From NCBI RefSeq assembly GCF_000787815.1, contig NZ_BBPO01000011.1, positions 1,982 through 48,828 of the forward strand: a DNA stretch of 46,847 nt, read 5' to 3'. Made by a program: the position numbers and the translations under genes. The notes under the pieces were generated by a model. The model did not search any database and was not told where the DNA came from. It saw only the letters and a program-made list of their open reading frames with translations. The DNA is from Streptacidiphilus neutrinimicus (GTDB taxonomy: Bacteria; Actinomycetota; Actinomycetes; Streptomycetales; Streptomycetaceae). Each line of letters begins with the position of its first letter. Position 1 is the first letter of the stretch. This document shows, piece after piece, positions 14,860 through 23,750 of the stretch.

Positions 14860-15750
14860 TTATTGCGAATCTCGTCCCAGTTGAGGCGGCACGGACGCAT
14901 CAATCACCTCTTCGGACCGCACGCACTCCGCCAGGACCGAGGAGACGATCGCGCGCGCCGCCGAGCCGTAGCGCGCGACGGTGACGTAGCGGTCGAAGAC
15001 CTGTCGGTACAGGGCGATCTCGGTCGCCTCGGAGACGTTGACCTCGGCCGTCCAGGTCTCCACCTGGACCAGCCGGTCGTCGAAGATCCAGAACGAGTGC
15101 AGCGGCGCCAGCGGCAGCATCGCCGTGTCGGGGATGACCCCGAGGCGGACGCCCGGCAGGGACGCCACCGCCAGCAGCCGGTCCAGCTGGCCGCGATGCG
15201 CCTCGGGCGGACAGAGCCGGGCGCGCAGCGCGGCCTCGGTCAGCACGAAGTGGAACTCGTGGCCCACGTGGTAGAGCACACGCTGACGCTCCATCCGGGC
15301 CTCCACCGCCTGCGGGACGTCGTCGGGCGTGCCCTGCAGCGCGACGAGCGCGGTGAACAGCGAGCGCGCGTACTCGGCGGTCTGGAGCAGGCCGGGGACC
15401 ATGCCGGGCTCGAAGACGCGCAGCACGGTGGTGGCCCGGTCGAGCTCCATGCCGACCCGCTGACGCGGCGCGTGGCCCGCGCGCAGCGAGCGGCGCCAGG
15501 TGACGTAGTGGCTGTCCAGGGCCTGGAGCCTGGCGGTGAGTTCGGCGGCGGCCCCCGGCTGGCCACAGGCGAGGGACCAGGCGTCGAGGTCGGCGGTGGT
15601 CGGCGTCTGCCGACCGTGCTCGATCCGGGAGACCTTCGACGGCGCCCAGCCGAGCCGTTCGGCCAGCTCCTTGCCGTTGAGGCCGGCGTCCCGGCGCAGC
15701 CGGTGCAGCCAGGCACCCAACGCCTCGCGTTCGCGCTGAAAGTCCGTCAT
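14860..15750 (-). CDS. XRE-family regulator with DUF5753-like C-terminal domain
   Basis: 296 residues. The HTH_XRE domain (about 8-65: ALGAWLHRLRRDAGLNGKELAERLGWAPSKVSRIEHGRQTPTTADL) is followed by the large C-terminal domain of the streptomycete regulator family: FEPGMVPGLLQTAEYARSLFTAL, RMERQRVL, FHFVLTEAALRARLCP, QLDRLLAVASLPGVRLGVIP, LAPLHSFWIFDDRLVQVETWTAEVNVSEATEIALYRQVFDRY. Members often pair with a small partner protein and affect development or antibiotic production. Here the small gene at 15846-16037 lies just upstream on the same strand with a 95-bp gap. Confidence 0.92.
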   Translation of the reverse strand: MTDFQREREALGAWLHRLRRDAGLNGKELAERLGWAPSKVSRIEHGRQTPTTADLDAWSLACGQPGAAAELTARLQALDSHYVTWRRSLRAGHAPRQRVGMELDRATTVLRVFEPGMVPGLLQTAEYARSLFTALVALQGTPDDVPQAVEARMERQRVLYHVGHEFHFVLTEAALRARLCPPEAHRGQLDRLLAVASLPGVRLGVIPDTAMLPLAPLHSFWIFDDRLVQVETWTAEVNVSEATEIALYRQVFDRYVTVARYGSAARAIVSSVLAECVRSEEVIDASVPPQLGRDSQ

Positions 15751-15845
15751 GCCGCCGCCCCTCCCGAACGCCCTCCCGAGGACCCGGCGGGTTCGCCCCC
15801 GACCCGGACTCGACGCCCGGCCCGGTCCCGGCCCAGGGCCCGGTC

Positions 15846-16037
15846 TCAGCCCAGGAAGGTCAGCAACTCCCGCGGGATCTCGACCGCGTCCTCCCCCGGC
15901 AACAGATCCCGCAGCTGCTCGCGCGCGTGCGGATCGGTGACCGCGTACCCCTGGACCACCAGGGTGCCCCGGTCGGTGGCGTAGAGGGTGGGGCAGTTGC
16001 CGTTGTTCGAGGTGGTCCCGAGGAAGGTGAGCCGCAT
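15846..16037 (-). CDS. Small partner protein of the XRE regulator
   Basis: 63 residues from the ATG at 16037 to a TGA at 15846. The sequence starts MRLTFLGTTSNNGNCPTLY and continues with a strand-rich middle (GTLVVQGYAVTD) and an acidic end (LLPGEDAVEIPRELL). It takes the position often held by a DUF397 protein in such pairs but lacks the DUF397 signature (WRKSSYS, VRDSK). Similar short proteins accompany XRE regulators in streptomycetes in my recollection; their role is unknown. A regulator-modulating function is inferred only from context. Confidence 0.72.
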   Translation of the reverse strand: MRLTFLGTTSNNGNCPTLYATDRGTLVVQGYAVTDPHAREQLRDLLPGEDAVEIPRELLTFLG

Positions 16038-16103
16038 GGTCAGGGGGATCCCTTGGCAGGTGCGTTCAGTGACAATTGCTAGCACTCCTATGACAGAGCG
16101 CGC

Positions 16104-16130
16104 AAGAAGAGTGACACACCGTAAGGTGTG
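16104..16130 (-). terminator. Hairpin terminator downstream of the GH15 gene
   Basis: Read on the minus strand, CACACC-TTAC-GGTGTG (16130-16115) is followed by a pyrimidine-rich stretch TCACTCTTCTT. It lies 42 nt beyond the GH15 stop codon. Confidence 0.45.
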
Positions 16131-16171
16131 CACCGCGGATACGACGGCGCGCGCCACCGGGAAAGCGCCCC

Positions 16172-17980
16172 TCACCCACCGTTCAGCGGAGTGTTCAGCG
16201 CGAACGCCGCGTTGACCAGGGCGACGTGGGTGAACGCCTGCGGCGCGTTGCCGAGCTGGCGCCGCGCGACCGGGTCCCACTGCTCGCTGAGCAGCCCGAG
16301 CTCGCCGCTGGCCGCGACGGTGCGGTCGAACACCTCGGCGGCCTCCGCCCGGCGTCCCCCGAGGGCCAGCGCTTCGGCGAGCCAGAAGCTGCAGGCGAGA
16401 AACGCGCCCTCGCCGCCGGGCAGCCCGTCGGGGGTGGCGGCCGGGTCGTAGCGGCGGACGAAGCCGTCGAGGTCGAGCTCGTCGCGGATCGCGTCCACGG
16501 TCCGCGCCACGCGCGGGTCGTCGGCGGGCAGGAAGCCGCACTGGGCGAGCAGCAGCGTGGCGGCGTCGAGCCCGTCGCCGCCGTAGGCCTGCACGAAGAC
16601 GCCGCGCCTGGCATCGTAGCCGTGCGCGCAGACGTCGGCGTGGACGGTGTCGCGCAGCGCCCGCCACTGCGCGAGCGGCGCGGGCAGCCCGGTGCTCTCG
16701 GCCATCCGCACGGCCCGGTCCGCCGCCACCCAGCACATGACCTTGGAGTGGGTGAAGTGCCGTTTGCCGCCGCGCATCTCCCACAGGCCCTCGTCGGGCT
16801 CGTGCCAGCGGGCGGCGACGGTGGCCATCAAGGACCGGAACAGGCTCCAGACCTGGCGCTCCATGGGGATCCCGGCCTCCAGCGCCCGGTGCAGCATGTC
16901 GGCGACCTCGCCCTGGATGTCGAGCTGCATCTGCGCGACCGCGGCGTTGCCGAGCCGGACGGGCCGGGAGCCGTCGTAGCCGGGCAGCCAGTCGGCGACG
17001 GTCTCGGGCAGGGCCCGCTCCCCCGCCACCCCGTACAGGGCCTGGAGCCCCGAGCGGTCCCCGGCGATGGCCCGCAGCAGCCAGCGCCGCCAGGAGGCGG
17101 CCTCCTCGCGGTAGCCGCCGCGCAGCAGCGCAGCGAGCGTGAGGCTGGCGTCGCGCAGCCAGCAGTAGCGGTAGTCCCAGTTGCGCGGGCCGCCGACCCA
17201 CTCCGGCAGGGAGGTGGTGGGCGCGGCGACGATGCCGCCGGTCGGCGCGTAGCTGAGCGCCTTGAGGGTGAGCAGCGAGCGCAGCACGGGCGCGCGCCAG
17301 GGGCCCTGGTAGCGGCAGCGGGCGGACCAGTCCTCCCAGCCGTCGAGGGTCTGCCGCAGGCTGCGCTCGGGGTCGAAGCGGCGGGCGGCGGCCAGGTGCG
17401 AGGGCTGCCAGGTCAGGGTGAACGCGACGCGTTCGCCGGCCGCGACGGTGAACTCGGAGCGGGTGCAGCCGTCGGCGCCCTCCCCCGCGCCGTAGGTGTG
17501 GACGCCGGGCGGCACCGAGAGCCAGGCGGCGTCCGGTCCGGCGACGGCGACCCGGTGGTGGCCGGTGCGCCGCACCCACGGGACGACGCGGCCGTAGTGG
17601 AAGCGGACCCGCAGGCTGCCGCGCATGGCGACGCTGCCGTCCAGACCCTCCACCAGGCGGACCAGGCGCGGCGGCTCGCCGTCGCGGTCCGAAGGCCGCT
17701 GCGGCATGAAGTCCAGCACCCGGACCTCGCCGTCGGGGGTGCGCCAGCGGGTCTCCAGGACGAGGGTGTCGCCGAGGTAGCGACGGCCGGCGGGGTGTGC
17801 GCCGTCGTAGGCGGGGGCCAGGGTCCAGTGGCCGTGGCGCTCCTCGCCGAGGAGCGCGGCGAAGCAGGAGGGCGAGTCGAAGCGGGGCAGGCAGAGCCAG
17901 TCGACGGAGCCGTTCGCGCCGACGAGGGCGGCCGTGCCCAGGTCTCCGAGGAGCGCGTAGTCCTCGATCCGTCCCGCCAT
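16172..17980 (-). CDS. Glycoside hydrolase family 15 (glucoamylase/trehalase-like)
   Basis: 602 residues, the usual length for bacterial GH15 with an N-terminal beta-sandwich (IEDYALLGDLGTAALVGANGSVDWLCLPRFDSPSCFAALLG) and a C-terminal (alpha/alpha)6 barrel. Barrel signatures are NWDYRYCWLRDASLTLAALLRGGYREEA, DEGLWEMRGGKRHFTHSKVMCWVAADRAV and LLSEQWDPVARRQLGNAPQAFTHVALVNAA. The Glu in GLWE and the Glu in SEQWDP would be general acid and base. No signal peptide, so it is probably cytoplasmic. Actinobacterial GH15 proteins of this type include trehalases, so trehalose or maltooligosaccharides are likely substrates. Divergent from the methyltransferase at 18128. Confidence 0.92.
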   Translation of the reverse strand: MAGRIEDYALLGDLGTAALVGANGSVDWLCLPRFDSPSCFAALLGEERHGHWTLAPAYDGAHPAGRRYLGDTLVLETRWRTPDGEVRVLDFMPQRPSDRDGEPPRLVRLVEGLDGSVAMRGSLRVRFHYGRVVPWVRRTGHHRVAVAGPDAAWLSVPPGVHTYGAGEGADGCTRSEFTVAAGERVAFTLTWQPSHLAAARRFDPERSLRQTLDGWEDWSARCRYQGPWRAPVLRSLLTLKALSYAPTGGIVAAPTTSLPEWVGGPRNWDYRYCWLRDASLTLAALLRGGYREEAASWRRWLLRAIAGDRSGLQALYGVAGERALPETVADWLPGYDGSRPVRLGNAAVAQMQLDIQGEVADMLHRALEAGIPMERQVWSLFRSLMATVAARWHEPDEGLWEMRGGKRHFTHSKVMCWVAADRAVRMAESTGLPAPLAQWRALRDTVHADVCAHGYDARRGVFVQAYGGDGLDAATLLLAQCGFLPADDPRVARTVDAIRDELDLDGFVRRYDPAATPDGLPGGEGAFLACSFWLAEALALGGRRAEAAEVFDRTVAASGELGLLSEQWDPVARRQLGNAPQAFTHVALVNAAFALNTPLNGG

Positions 17981-18127
17981 GTGTCCGTCCCGCCCTGCGT
18001 CGACGTATGGCCGAGGTCGATCCCGTGCGAAGTACCGCCGCTTTTGCGCTCTTTGTCATAATATGGTGCCTCGCAGCCTCGGAATGTCGCTACCGCTGCC
18101 GCTCCCTACTGGGAAAGGAGCGCGCCC

Positions 18128-18943
18128 GTGGCCCATCACACCTGGCAGACCTGGTCGCCCAGCTGGGTCGACCTGGAGACGCCGAACGCCGCCCGCGTCT
18201 ACGACTACTACCTCGGCGGCAGCCACAACTTCGAGGCCGACCGGCGGATGGCGCGCCAGGCCATGGAGCAGTGGCCGGACCTGCCCAAGATCATGCAGGC
18301 CAACCGGGCCTTCCTGCGCCGTTCGGTGCAGTATCTGGCGGCACGGGGCTTCACCCGCTTCCTGGACATCGGCTCCGGCATCCCGACTCTCGGCCCCGTG
18401 CACGAGGTGGCCCGGGAGCTCCAGCCCGAGGCGCAGGTCGTCTACGTGGACCGCGATCCGGTCGCGGTGGCGCACAGCCAGCTGATGCTGGAGGAGGACC
18501 CGCTGTGCCGGGTCGTCCAGGCGGACGTGACCGAGCCGGACGAGCTGCTGGCCCAGCCGGACGTCGCGGCCCTGCTGGAGCCGGGCGAGCCGGTGGCGCT
18601 GCTGCTGGTCGCGGTGCTGCACTTCGTGCCCGACGAGCTGCACCCGCACGCGCAGGTGGCGCGGCTGCGCGACGCGCTGCCGCCGGGCAGCGCGATGGTG
18701 CTGTGCCACGCCTGCCGCGAGGGCCGCCCGGACCAGGTCGGCCCGCACCAGGACATCTACGCCCGCACCCGCACGCCGCTGACGATGCGCGGCCACGCGG
18801 AGATCGGGCGCTTCTTCGACGGCTTCACCCTCGTGGATCCGGGCCTGGTCTACCTGACGCAGTGGCGTCCCGACAGCCCCGAAGCGGTGGGGCCGCATCC
18901 GGAGCGGCTTCCGGGCCTCGTCGGGGTCGGGCTGTTGCCGTGA
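18128..18943 (+). CDS. SAM-dependent methyltransferase, DUF574 (Methyltransf_19) type
   Basis: 271 residues from a GTG with GGGAAAGGAG upstream. The family block is distinct: TPNAARVYDYYLGGSHNFEADRRMA near residues 19-40, NRAFLRRSVQYLAARGFTRFLDIGSGIPTLGPVHEVA (SAM-binding), VVYVDRDPVAVAHS, QADVTEP, and VALLLVAVLHFVPD. Such proteins are very numerous in Streptomyces and largely uncharacterised. It overlaps the start of the cyclic-di-GMP enzyme gene by 4 nt (GTGA), so the two are translationally coupled and may act together. Confidence 0.9.
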   Translation: MAHHTWQTWSPSWVDLETPNAARVYDYYLGGSHNFEADRRMARQAMEQWPDLPKIMQANRAFLRRSVQYLAARGFTRFLDIGSGIPTLGPVHEVARELQPEAQVVYVDRDPVAVAHSQLMLEEDPLCRVVQADVTEPDELLAQPDVAALLEPGEPVALLLVAVLHFVPDELHPHAQVARLRDALPPGSAMVLCHACREGRPDQVGPHQDIYARTRTPLTMRGHAEIGRFFDGFTLVDPGLVYLTQWRPDSPEAVGPHPERLPGLVGVGLLP

Positions 18944-21135
18944 CCGCCGACCCACGGGGACCCGCACCGCCGCCACCGCACGCCGGGAAGGAGCCTCCGG
19001 ACGCCGCGAACCCCGCGAGGGCCCAGGACGCCGGCTCGGTCGCGTCCCCGCAGGCATCCTCGCGCACGTCACCCCCGCCGCCGTTCCCGGAGCGCTGGAC
19101 CGCGATGCTGCGCCGCCACGGCACCCCGCTGCACCCGACCAAGGTCGCGGCGCTGGGCGCGCGGACGGCGGCGATGATCTGCGACGGACGGCCCGGCCAG
19201 GCCGCGACCGCCCTGGTCGCCGCGCACTTCACCGACCCCGACCTGCTGGTCGAGGCGGTGGAGCTGCTGCGCGGAGCCCCCTCGCAGGAGGGCGACCCGG
19301 CCGGCGCCTTCGCCGCCGCCTGGGCGATCGCCCTGCGCGAGCGCACCCTGCGCCAGCAGGAGACCATCCGCACCGCCGCCGACGTCGCCCGTCGCGAGGC
19401 GGAGCAGGCGCTGCACGCCTCAGAGGCGCGGTTCCGGGCCCTGTTCGAGCACGCGGCCGTCGGCATCGGCGTCGGCAGCGTGGACGGCGAGATCCTGGCC
19501 GCCAACCGCTCGCTGCTGGAGATGTTCGGCGCCCGGCTGGAGGATCTGCGCGGCCGCGCGGTCACCGACCTGGTCCATCCCGAGGACACCCCGGAGATCT
19601 GGCATGCCTACGAGGACCTGATCGGCGGGCGACGGGAGAGCTTCCAGTGCGACAAGCCGTACTACCGGAAGGACGGCCAGGTGGTGTGGACGCACCTGAC
19701 CGTCTCGCTGATCCGCGACGAGGACGGCACACCGCGCTACCAGGTGGCGATGCTGGAGGACATCACCGACCGCTACCGCCTCCAGGAGCGGCTGCACCAC
19801 CAGGCCACCCACGACCCGCTGACCGGCCTGCCCAACCGCGCGGCGTTCTTCGAGCGCCTGGAGGAGCTCTTCGCGAAGGCTCCGCCGGGCGCGCACTTCG
19901 GGCTCTGCTACATCGACCTGGACCGGTTCAAGATCGTCAACGACTCGCTCGGCCACGCCACCGGCGACCAACTGCTCGTCGAGGTCGCCGGAAGGCTGGC
20001 CACGGCGCTCGGTCCGCTCGGCCACACGGTGGCCCGGCTCGGCGGCGACGAGTTCGTCGTGCTGCTGGAGCACTGCGGCGGCGAGCACGACGCCGTGGCC
20101 GCCGCCCGCACGGTCCTGGGCGCCCTGCGCGAGCCGATCCTCATCGACGGCCACAAGCTGGCCGTCGGCGCCAGCGTGGGGGTGCTGGAGCGGCCCGTCG
20201 GCACGATCACCCCGGGCGCGGCGGTGCGCGCGGCCGACCTGACGCTCTACCGGGCCAAGGAGGCCGGCGGCGCCCGCTGGACGCTCTACGACGCCCGGAC
20301 CAACGCCGAGGCCGTGAGCCGCTACACCGTGTCGGTGCGGATGCCGATGGCGCTGGACCGCGGCGAGTTCTTCCTGGAGTACCAGCCGCTGTGCTCGCTG
20401 GCCGACGGCTCGCTGACCGCCGTCGAGGCGCTGGTGCGCTGGCGGCACCCGCTGCTGGGCACCCTGGGCCCGGACGAGTTCGTCCCCGCCGCGGAGGAGA
20501 CCGGCCTGATCCTGCCGCTCGGCCGGTGGATCCTCAGTCAGGCCTGCGCCCAAGGGGCGGACTGGCAGCGCCGCTACGGGCAGCGGGCCCCGCAGGTCAA
20601 CGTGAACATCACGGCGCGTCAGGCCCGCAGCAAGGGACTGATCGCCGACATCGGGCGGATCCTCGCCGACACCGGCCTGGAACCCGGACTGCTGCAGCTG
20701 GAGATCACCGAGAGCACCGCGCTCGGCCCGCGCGACGAGTCGCTGCGGGTCCTGAACGCCCTGGTGGACCGGGGGATCACGCTGGCCGTCGACGATTTCG
20801 GCACCGGCTGGTCCAACCTCGCCTATCTGCGCGACCTTCCGCTGTCCGGCCTCAAGCTGTCCAGCTCGTTCATCGCCGAGCCGTCCGCCGAGCCGGTGCC
20901 GGACTCGGACGTCGCCTGGCGCATCATCGGCGGCCTCGCCGACCTCTCCCGCAGCCTGGGACTGACGCTGACGGCGGAGGGCGTGGAGACGCGCGAGACC
21001 GCCGAGCGGCTGCGCGCCCTGGGCTGCGACTGGGGTCAGGGCTGGCACTTCGGCCGCCCGGTCACGCCGGAGCAGCTGGAAGAGCTGTTCCTGGCAAATC
21101 CCCAAAAAGGGACGAATAGCATAAAACCCAGTTAA
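18940..21135 (+). CDS. PAS-GGDEF-EAL cyclic-di-GMP turnover protein
   Basis: 731 residues. N-terminal helical region (about 40-155), PAS domain (about 160-285, with EARFRALFEHAAVGIGVGSVDGEILAANRSLLEMFG and DITDRYRLQERL), GGDEF domain (HDPLTGLPNR; GGDEF at 368-372) and EAL domain (EAL at 496-498). The diguanylate cyclase signature is intact; no RxxD inhibitory site precedes it. In the EAL half, Glu496, the NVNITARQ Asn, LQLEITES, DDFGTG, AEGVE and the Gln of GQGWHFGRPV are present, but the usual KID block reads KLS, so the Asp is Ser. No membrane segment. It probably makes or degrades c-di-GMP in response to a PAS signal; c-di-GMP controls development in Streptomyces. The adjacent polysaccharide genes suggest a second output. 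Confidence 0.92.
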   Translation: MTADPRGPAPPPPHAGKEPPDAANPARAQDAGSVASPQASSRTSPPPPFPERWTAMLRRHGTPLHPTKVAALGARTAAMICDGRPGQAATALVAAHFTDPDLLVEAVELLRGAPSQEGDPAGAFAAAWAIALRERTLRQQETIRTAADVARREAEQALHASEARFRALFEHAAVGIGVGSVDGEILAANRSLLEMFGARLEDLRGRAVTDLVHPEDTPEIWHAYEDLIGGRRESFQCDKPYYRKDGQVVWTHLTVSLIRDEDGTPRYQVAMLEDITDRYRLQERLHHQATHDPLTGLPNRAAFFERLEELFAKAPPGAHFGLCYIDLDRFKIVNDSLGHATGDQLLVEVAGRLATALGPLGHTVARLGGDEFVVLLEHCGGEHDAVAAARTVLGALREPILIDGHKLAVGASVGVLERPVGTITPGAAVRAADLTLYRAKEAGGARWTLYDARTNAEAVSRYTVSVRMPMALDRGEFFLEYQPLCSLADGSLTAVEALVRWRHPLLGTLGPDEFVPAAEETGLILPLGRWILSQACAQGADWQRRYGQRAPQVNVNITARQARSKGLIADIGRILADTGLEPGLLQLEITESTALGPRDESLRVLNALVDRGITLAVDDFGTGWSNLAYLRDLPLSGLKLSSSFIAEPSAEPVPDSDVAWRIIGGLADLSRSLGLTLTAEGVETRETAERLRALGCDWGQGWHFGRPVTPEQLEELFLANPQKGTNSIKPS

Positions 21136-21141
21136 ATTGCC

Positions 21142-21171
21142 TTGACTTCCGCCCCTCCAGCTGAGGATGAT
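21142..21171 (+). promoter_or_regulatory. Candidate promoter of the glycosyltransferase operon
   Basis: TTGACT (21142-21147) and GATGAT (21166-21171) are 18 nt apart, just after the stop codon of the c-di-GMP gene. It would produce a leader of about 245 nt before the ATG at 21424. In the remainder (21172-21423) I recognise no gene or known riboswitch. Confidence 0.4.
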
Positions 21172-21423
21172 GTTCCCCTGGCAGTCGTCGGCACGGGTCC
21201 TCGATCCGGCCGTCATCGGCTGCCGACGTGGTGGTCGACGCTTCACGCGTCAAGATCGACCGGCGGCACGGGGGCGAGGCTCGGGGGCGGGCTTCGGAGT
21301 CAGGGCTGGGGCACTCCGCCGATGCGATCGTTCCCGACATCGTGCGGGCCCGTAGGCCCGCGCAGCGGTGGCGCACGCCCCGACGGCGCATGCCCTGCCG
21401 CCCTCCGGAGAGGCTTATCTCCG

Positions 21424-22257
21424 ATGAGCACCGGCAAGCCCCTGACTATGCCCCCCATCCCTCGCACCGCGGCCGGCGCAGTCCCCCGGCGTCGCGCCAC
21501 GGACCTCCCGCGGACCCGATCCACCGTCAGCCTCGTCATCCCCGCCTACAACGAGGCGCGCAACATCCCCTGGGTCTTCCAGGAGATCCCGCGCTGCGTG
21601 GACGAGGTGCTGCTGGTCGACGGCGACTCCTACGACGCGACGGAACGGATGGCACGGCTGTGCCGGCCCGCCACGCGCATCCTGCGGCAGGACGCCCCCG
21701 GCAAGGGCAGCGCACTGCGCACCGGCTTCCTCGCGGCACGCTGCGACTACGTGGTGATGCTCGACGCCGACGGCAGCATGTGGCCCGGAGAGATCCCGCA
21801 CTACATCCACTTCCTGGACAACGGCTACGACTTCGTCAAAGGCTCGCGTTACATCGCGGGCGGCGGCTCCCAGGACCTCACGACGATCCGTTCGTTCGGC
21901 AACAAGCTCCTGGTCGCCGCGACCAACCTGCTCTACGACGCGGGTCTGACCGACCTGTGCTACGGGTTCTGCGCCTTCCGGCGCAGCTTCCTGGACGAAC
22001 TCGACCTGCACGCGCCCGGGTTCGAGATCGAGACGGAGATGGTGGCGCACGCACTGCGCTCGGGCCTGCGCGTCGCCGAGGTCCCGAGCCTGGAACTCCC
22101 CCGCCGCGCCGGACGGTCGCACCTGCACGCGCTCTCGGACGGCCGACGCGTGCTGCGCACCTTGTTCGCCGAACGCCCGAGGCTCTCCGAGGGCGTCCGG
22201 CAGGCGGTCGGCGCGGTGGCGGGAACGGGGTCGGCTCCCGCGAGGGCGGACCGATGA
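21424..22257 (+). CDS. GT2 glycosyltransferase
   Basis: 277 residues from ATG, with GGAGAGG about 13 nt upstream. GT-A fold motifs: TVSLVIPAYNEARNIPWVFQEIP (36-57), EVLLVDGDSYDATERMA, and VVMLDADGSMWPGEI with the metal-binding Asp114-Ala-Asp116. Then FVKGSRYIAGGGSQDLTTIRSFGNKLLVAATNLLY and DLCYGFCAFRR, as in polyprenyl-phosphate sugar transferases of the dolichol-phosphate mannosyltransferase type. No C-terminal membrane helices. First gene of an overlapping operon with two more GT2 genes and a deacetylase; probably works in polysaccharide assembly at the inner membrane face. Confidence 0.9.
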   Translation: MSTGKPLTMPPIPRTAAGAVPRRRATDLPRTRSTVSLVIPAYNEARNIPWVFQEIPRCVDEVLLVDGDSYDATERMARLCRPATRILRQDAPGKGSALRTGFLAARCDYVVMLDADGSMWPGEIPHYIHFLDNGYDFVKGSRYIAGGGSQDLTTIRSFGNKLLVAATNLLYDAGLTDLCYGFCAFRRSFLDELDLHAPGFEIETEMVAHALRSGLRVAEVPSLELPRRAGRSHLHALSDGRRVLRTLFAERPRLSEGVRQAVGAVAGTGSAPARADR

Positions 22258-23750
22258 GAGGCCACGACCGGCGCTCCGAAGCAGCCTGTCCCTGCCTTGC
22301 CGCACGCGATCTGCGCTACACCCCCGTCCGGGTCGTGGAACTGGAGCTGGACCGGCCGCAGGAGCTGCGCGCGCCGGGCGGCCTGGGTCCCGTCGTCCCG
22401 AGCGGACGCGTGTCGGCGCTGGTGCGACTGCACGGACACCCGCTCGGGCTGGTCCAGGCCGACGGCGCAGCCGGCGATCCGGCCGGGCTCCGCCGGGCGC
22501 TGGTCGCTGCCGCTTACTGTGAACTGCCCATCCCGGAACAGCGAAGCCCCGAACGGCACGGACCCGAACAGCGCCGTACCGGGGAGCGACGCCGTCAGCA
22601 GCGCCGCCGTGAGCCGTGGGGGCCCGACCCGGCCGCGCCGACGTCCCGATCCGGGGCGACCGTGAGCGTCGTCGTGGCCACCCACAACCGGCCGCAGTCG
22701 CTGCAACGCTGCCTCGACTCGCTGCTGCGCACCCGCTACCCCGGCCTGGAGGTGCTGGTCGTCGACAACGCGCCCGCCACCGCCGAGGCGCGGGAACTGG
22801 TCCTGACGCGGTATCCGCCGCAGGTGCGCTACCTGCGCGAGCCCGTGGCAGGCCTGGCCCGCGCGCACAACCGCGGCCTGGCCGCCGCCCACGGCGCCGT
22901 GGTGGCGTTCACCGACGACGACACCATGGTCGACCCGCGCTGGCCCAGCGCCCTGGCCGACGCCTTCGCGACGGACCGTTCGGTCGGCTGCGTCACCGGG
23001 CTGATCCTGCCCGCCGAGCTGGAGACGCCCGCCCAGGCCGCGCTGGAGGCGCACGGCGGCTACGCCAAGGGCTTCGCCCCGCGCCGCTGGTCGCTGTGGG
23101 AGCCGCCGCGGGGCGAGCCCCTCTTCCCGTTCGCCAGCGGTCGGTTCGGCTCCGGCGCGAACATGGCGTTCCGGGCCTCCCTGCTGCGCCGCCTCGGCGG
23201 CTTCGATCCGGCGACCGGCACCGGCACCCCGGCGCGCGGCGGCGACGACCTGCTCGCCTTCTTCCGGGTGCTGACCTCGGGCGCGTCCCTGGTCTACCAG
23301 CCGGACGCGATCGTCTGGCACCACCACCGCCGCACCCTCGACGCCGTCCCCGCGCAGGCGTTCGGCTACGGGGTCGGCTTCGGCGCGTATCTCGCGGCAG
23401 CGGTGCGGCACCAACCGGCGGCGCTGCCCGCCCTGTTGAGAGTCCTTCCGCGCGGCGTGGGCGTGGCCCTGCGGGGTACGGGCGGACGCGACGCGCCCCG
23501 GTCGCCGCTCGCCGGCGCGAGCGCGGCCGAGCTGGCCCGGCTCCAACTGCGCGGGCTCGCCTACGGCCCCATCGGCTACCTGCGCAGCGCCCTCCAGGAC
23601 AGGTACGGCGCGGGGCGCGGCAGCGGGCCGCGCCGGGGACGCGGCCTGGGACGCGGCCTGGGACGCAGGCTCGGACGCGGCGAGGGCCGGGGCCGGGGGC
23701 TCCCGACGACGAGGACGGTGAGACCGGGTGCGGCCGGCCCACGGCGCTGA
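22254..23750 (+). CDS. GT2 glycosyltransferase with N-terminal accessory domain
   Basis: 498 residues, starting within the preceding stop (ATGA overlap, GAGGGCGGA upstream). An N-terminal domain of about 80 residues (PVRVVELELDRPQEL, ALVRLHGHPLGLVQADG) precedes an Arg/Gln-rich linker. The GT-A domain starts near residue 138: TVSVVVATHNRPQSLQRCLDSLL, LEVLVVDNAP, LARAHNRGLAAAHGAVVAFTDDDTMVDPRW, GSGANMAFRASLLRRLGGFD, GGDDLLAFFRVLTSG. Asp residues of TDDD bind the metal and sugar nucleotide. The C-terminal 45 residues are Arg/Gly-rich and encoded by a 12-bp repeat. Acceptor unknown. Confidence 0.88.
   Translation: MRGHDRRSEAACPCLAARDLRYTPVRVVELELDRPQELRAPGGLGPVVPSGRVSALVRLHGHPLGLVQADGAAGDPAGLRRALVAAAYCELPIPEQRSPERHGPEQRRTGERRRQQRRREPWGPDPAAPTSRSGATVSVVVATHNRPQSLQRCLDSLLRTRYPGLEVLVVDNAPATAEARELVLTRYPPQVRYLREPVAGLARAHNRGLAAAHGAVVAFTDDDTMVDPRWPSALADAFATDRSVGCVTGLILPAELETPAQAALEAHGGYAKGFAPRRWSLWEPPRGEPLFPFASGRFGSGANMAFRASLLRRLGGFDPATGTGTPARGGDDLLAFFRVLTSGASLVYQPDAIVWHHHRRTLDAVPAQAFGYGVGFGAYLAAAVRHQPAALPALLRVLPRGVGVALRGTGGRDAPRSPLAGASAAELARLQLRGLAYGPIGYLRSALQDRYGAGRGSGPRRGRGLGRGLGRRLGRGEGRGRGLPTTRTVRPGAAGPRR
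23637..23684. repeat. 12-bp tandem repeat encoding an Arg/Gly-rich tail
   Basis: Four 12-bp units beginning GGACGC (23637-23648, 23649-23660, 23661-23672, 23673-23684; the first two identical) encode GRGL-like tetrapeptides near the C-terminus of the second glycosyltransferase. Confidence 0.65.

Noticed and set aside
15846-16037. Small gene beside the XRE regulator as a DUF397 protein.
   Set aside because: No WRKSSYS-like or VRDSK-like motif is present; the sequence belongs to a different small family.
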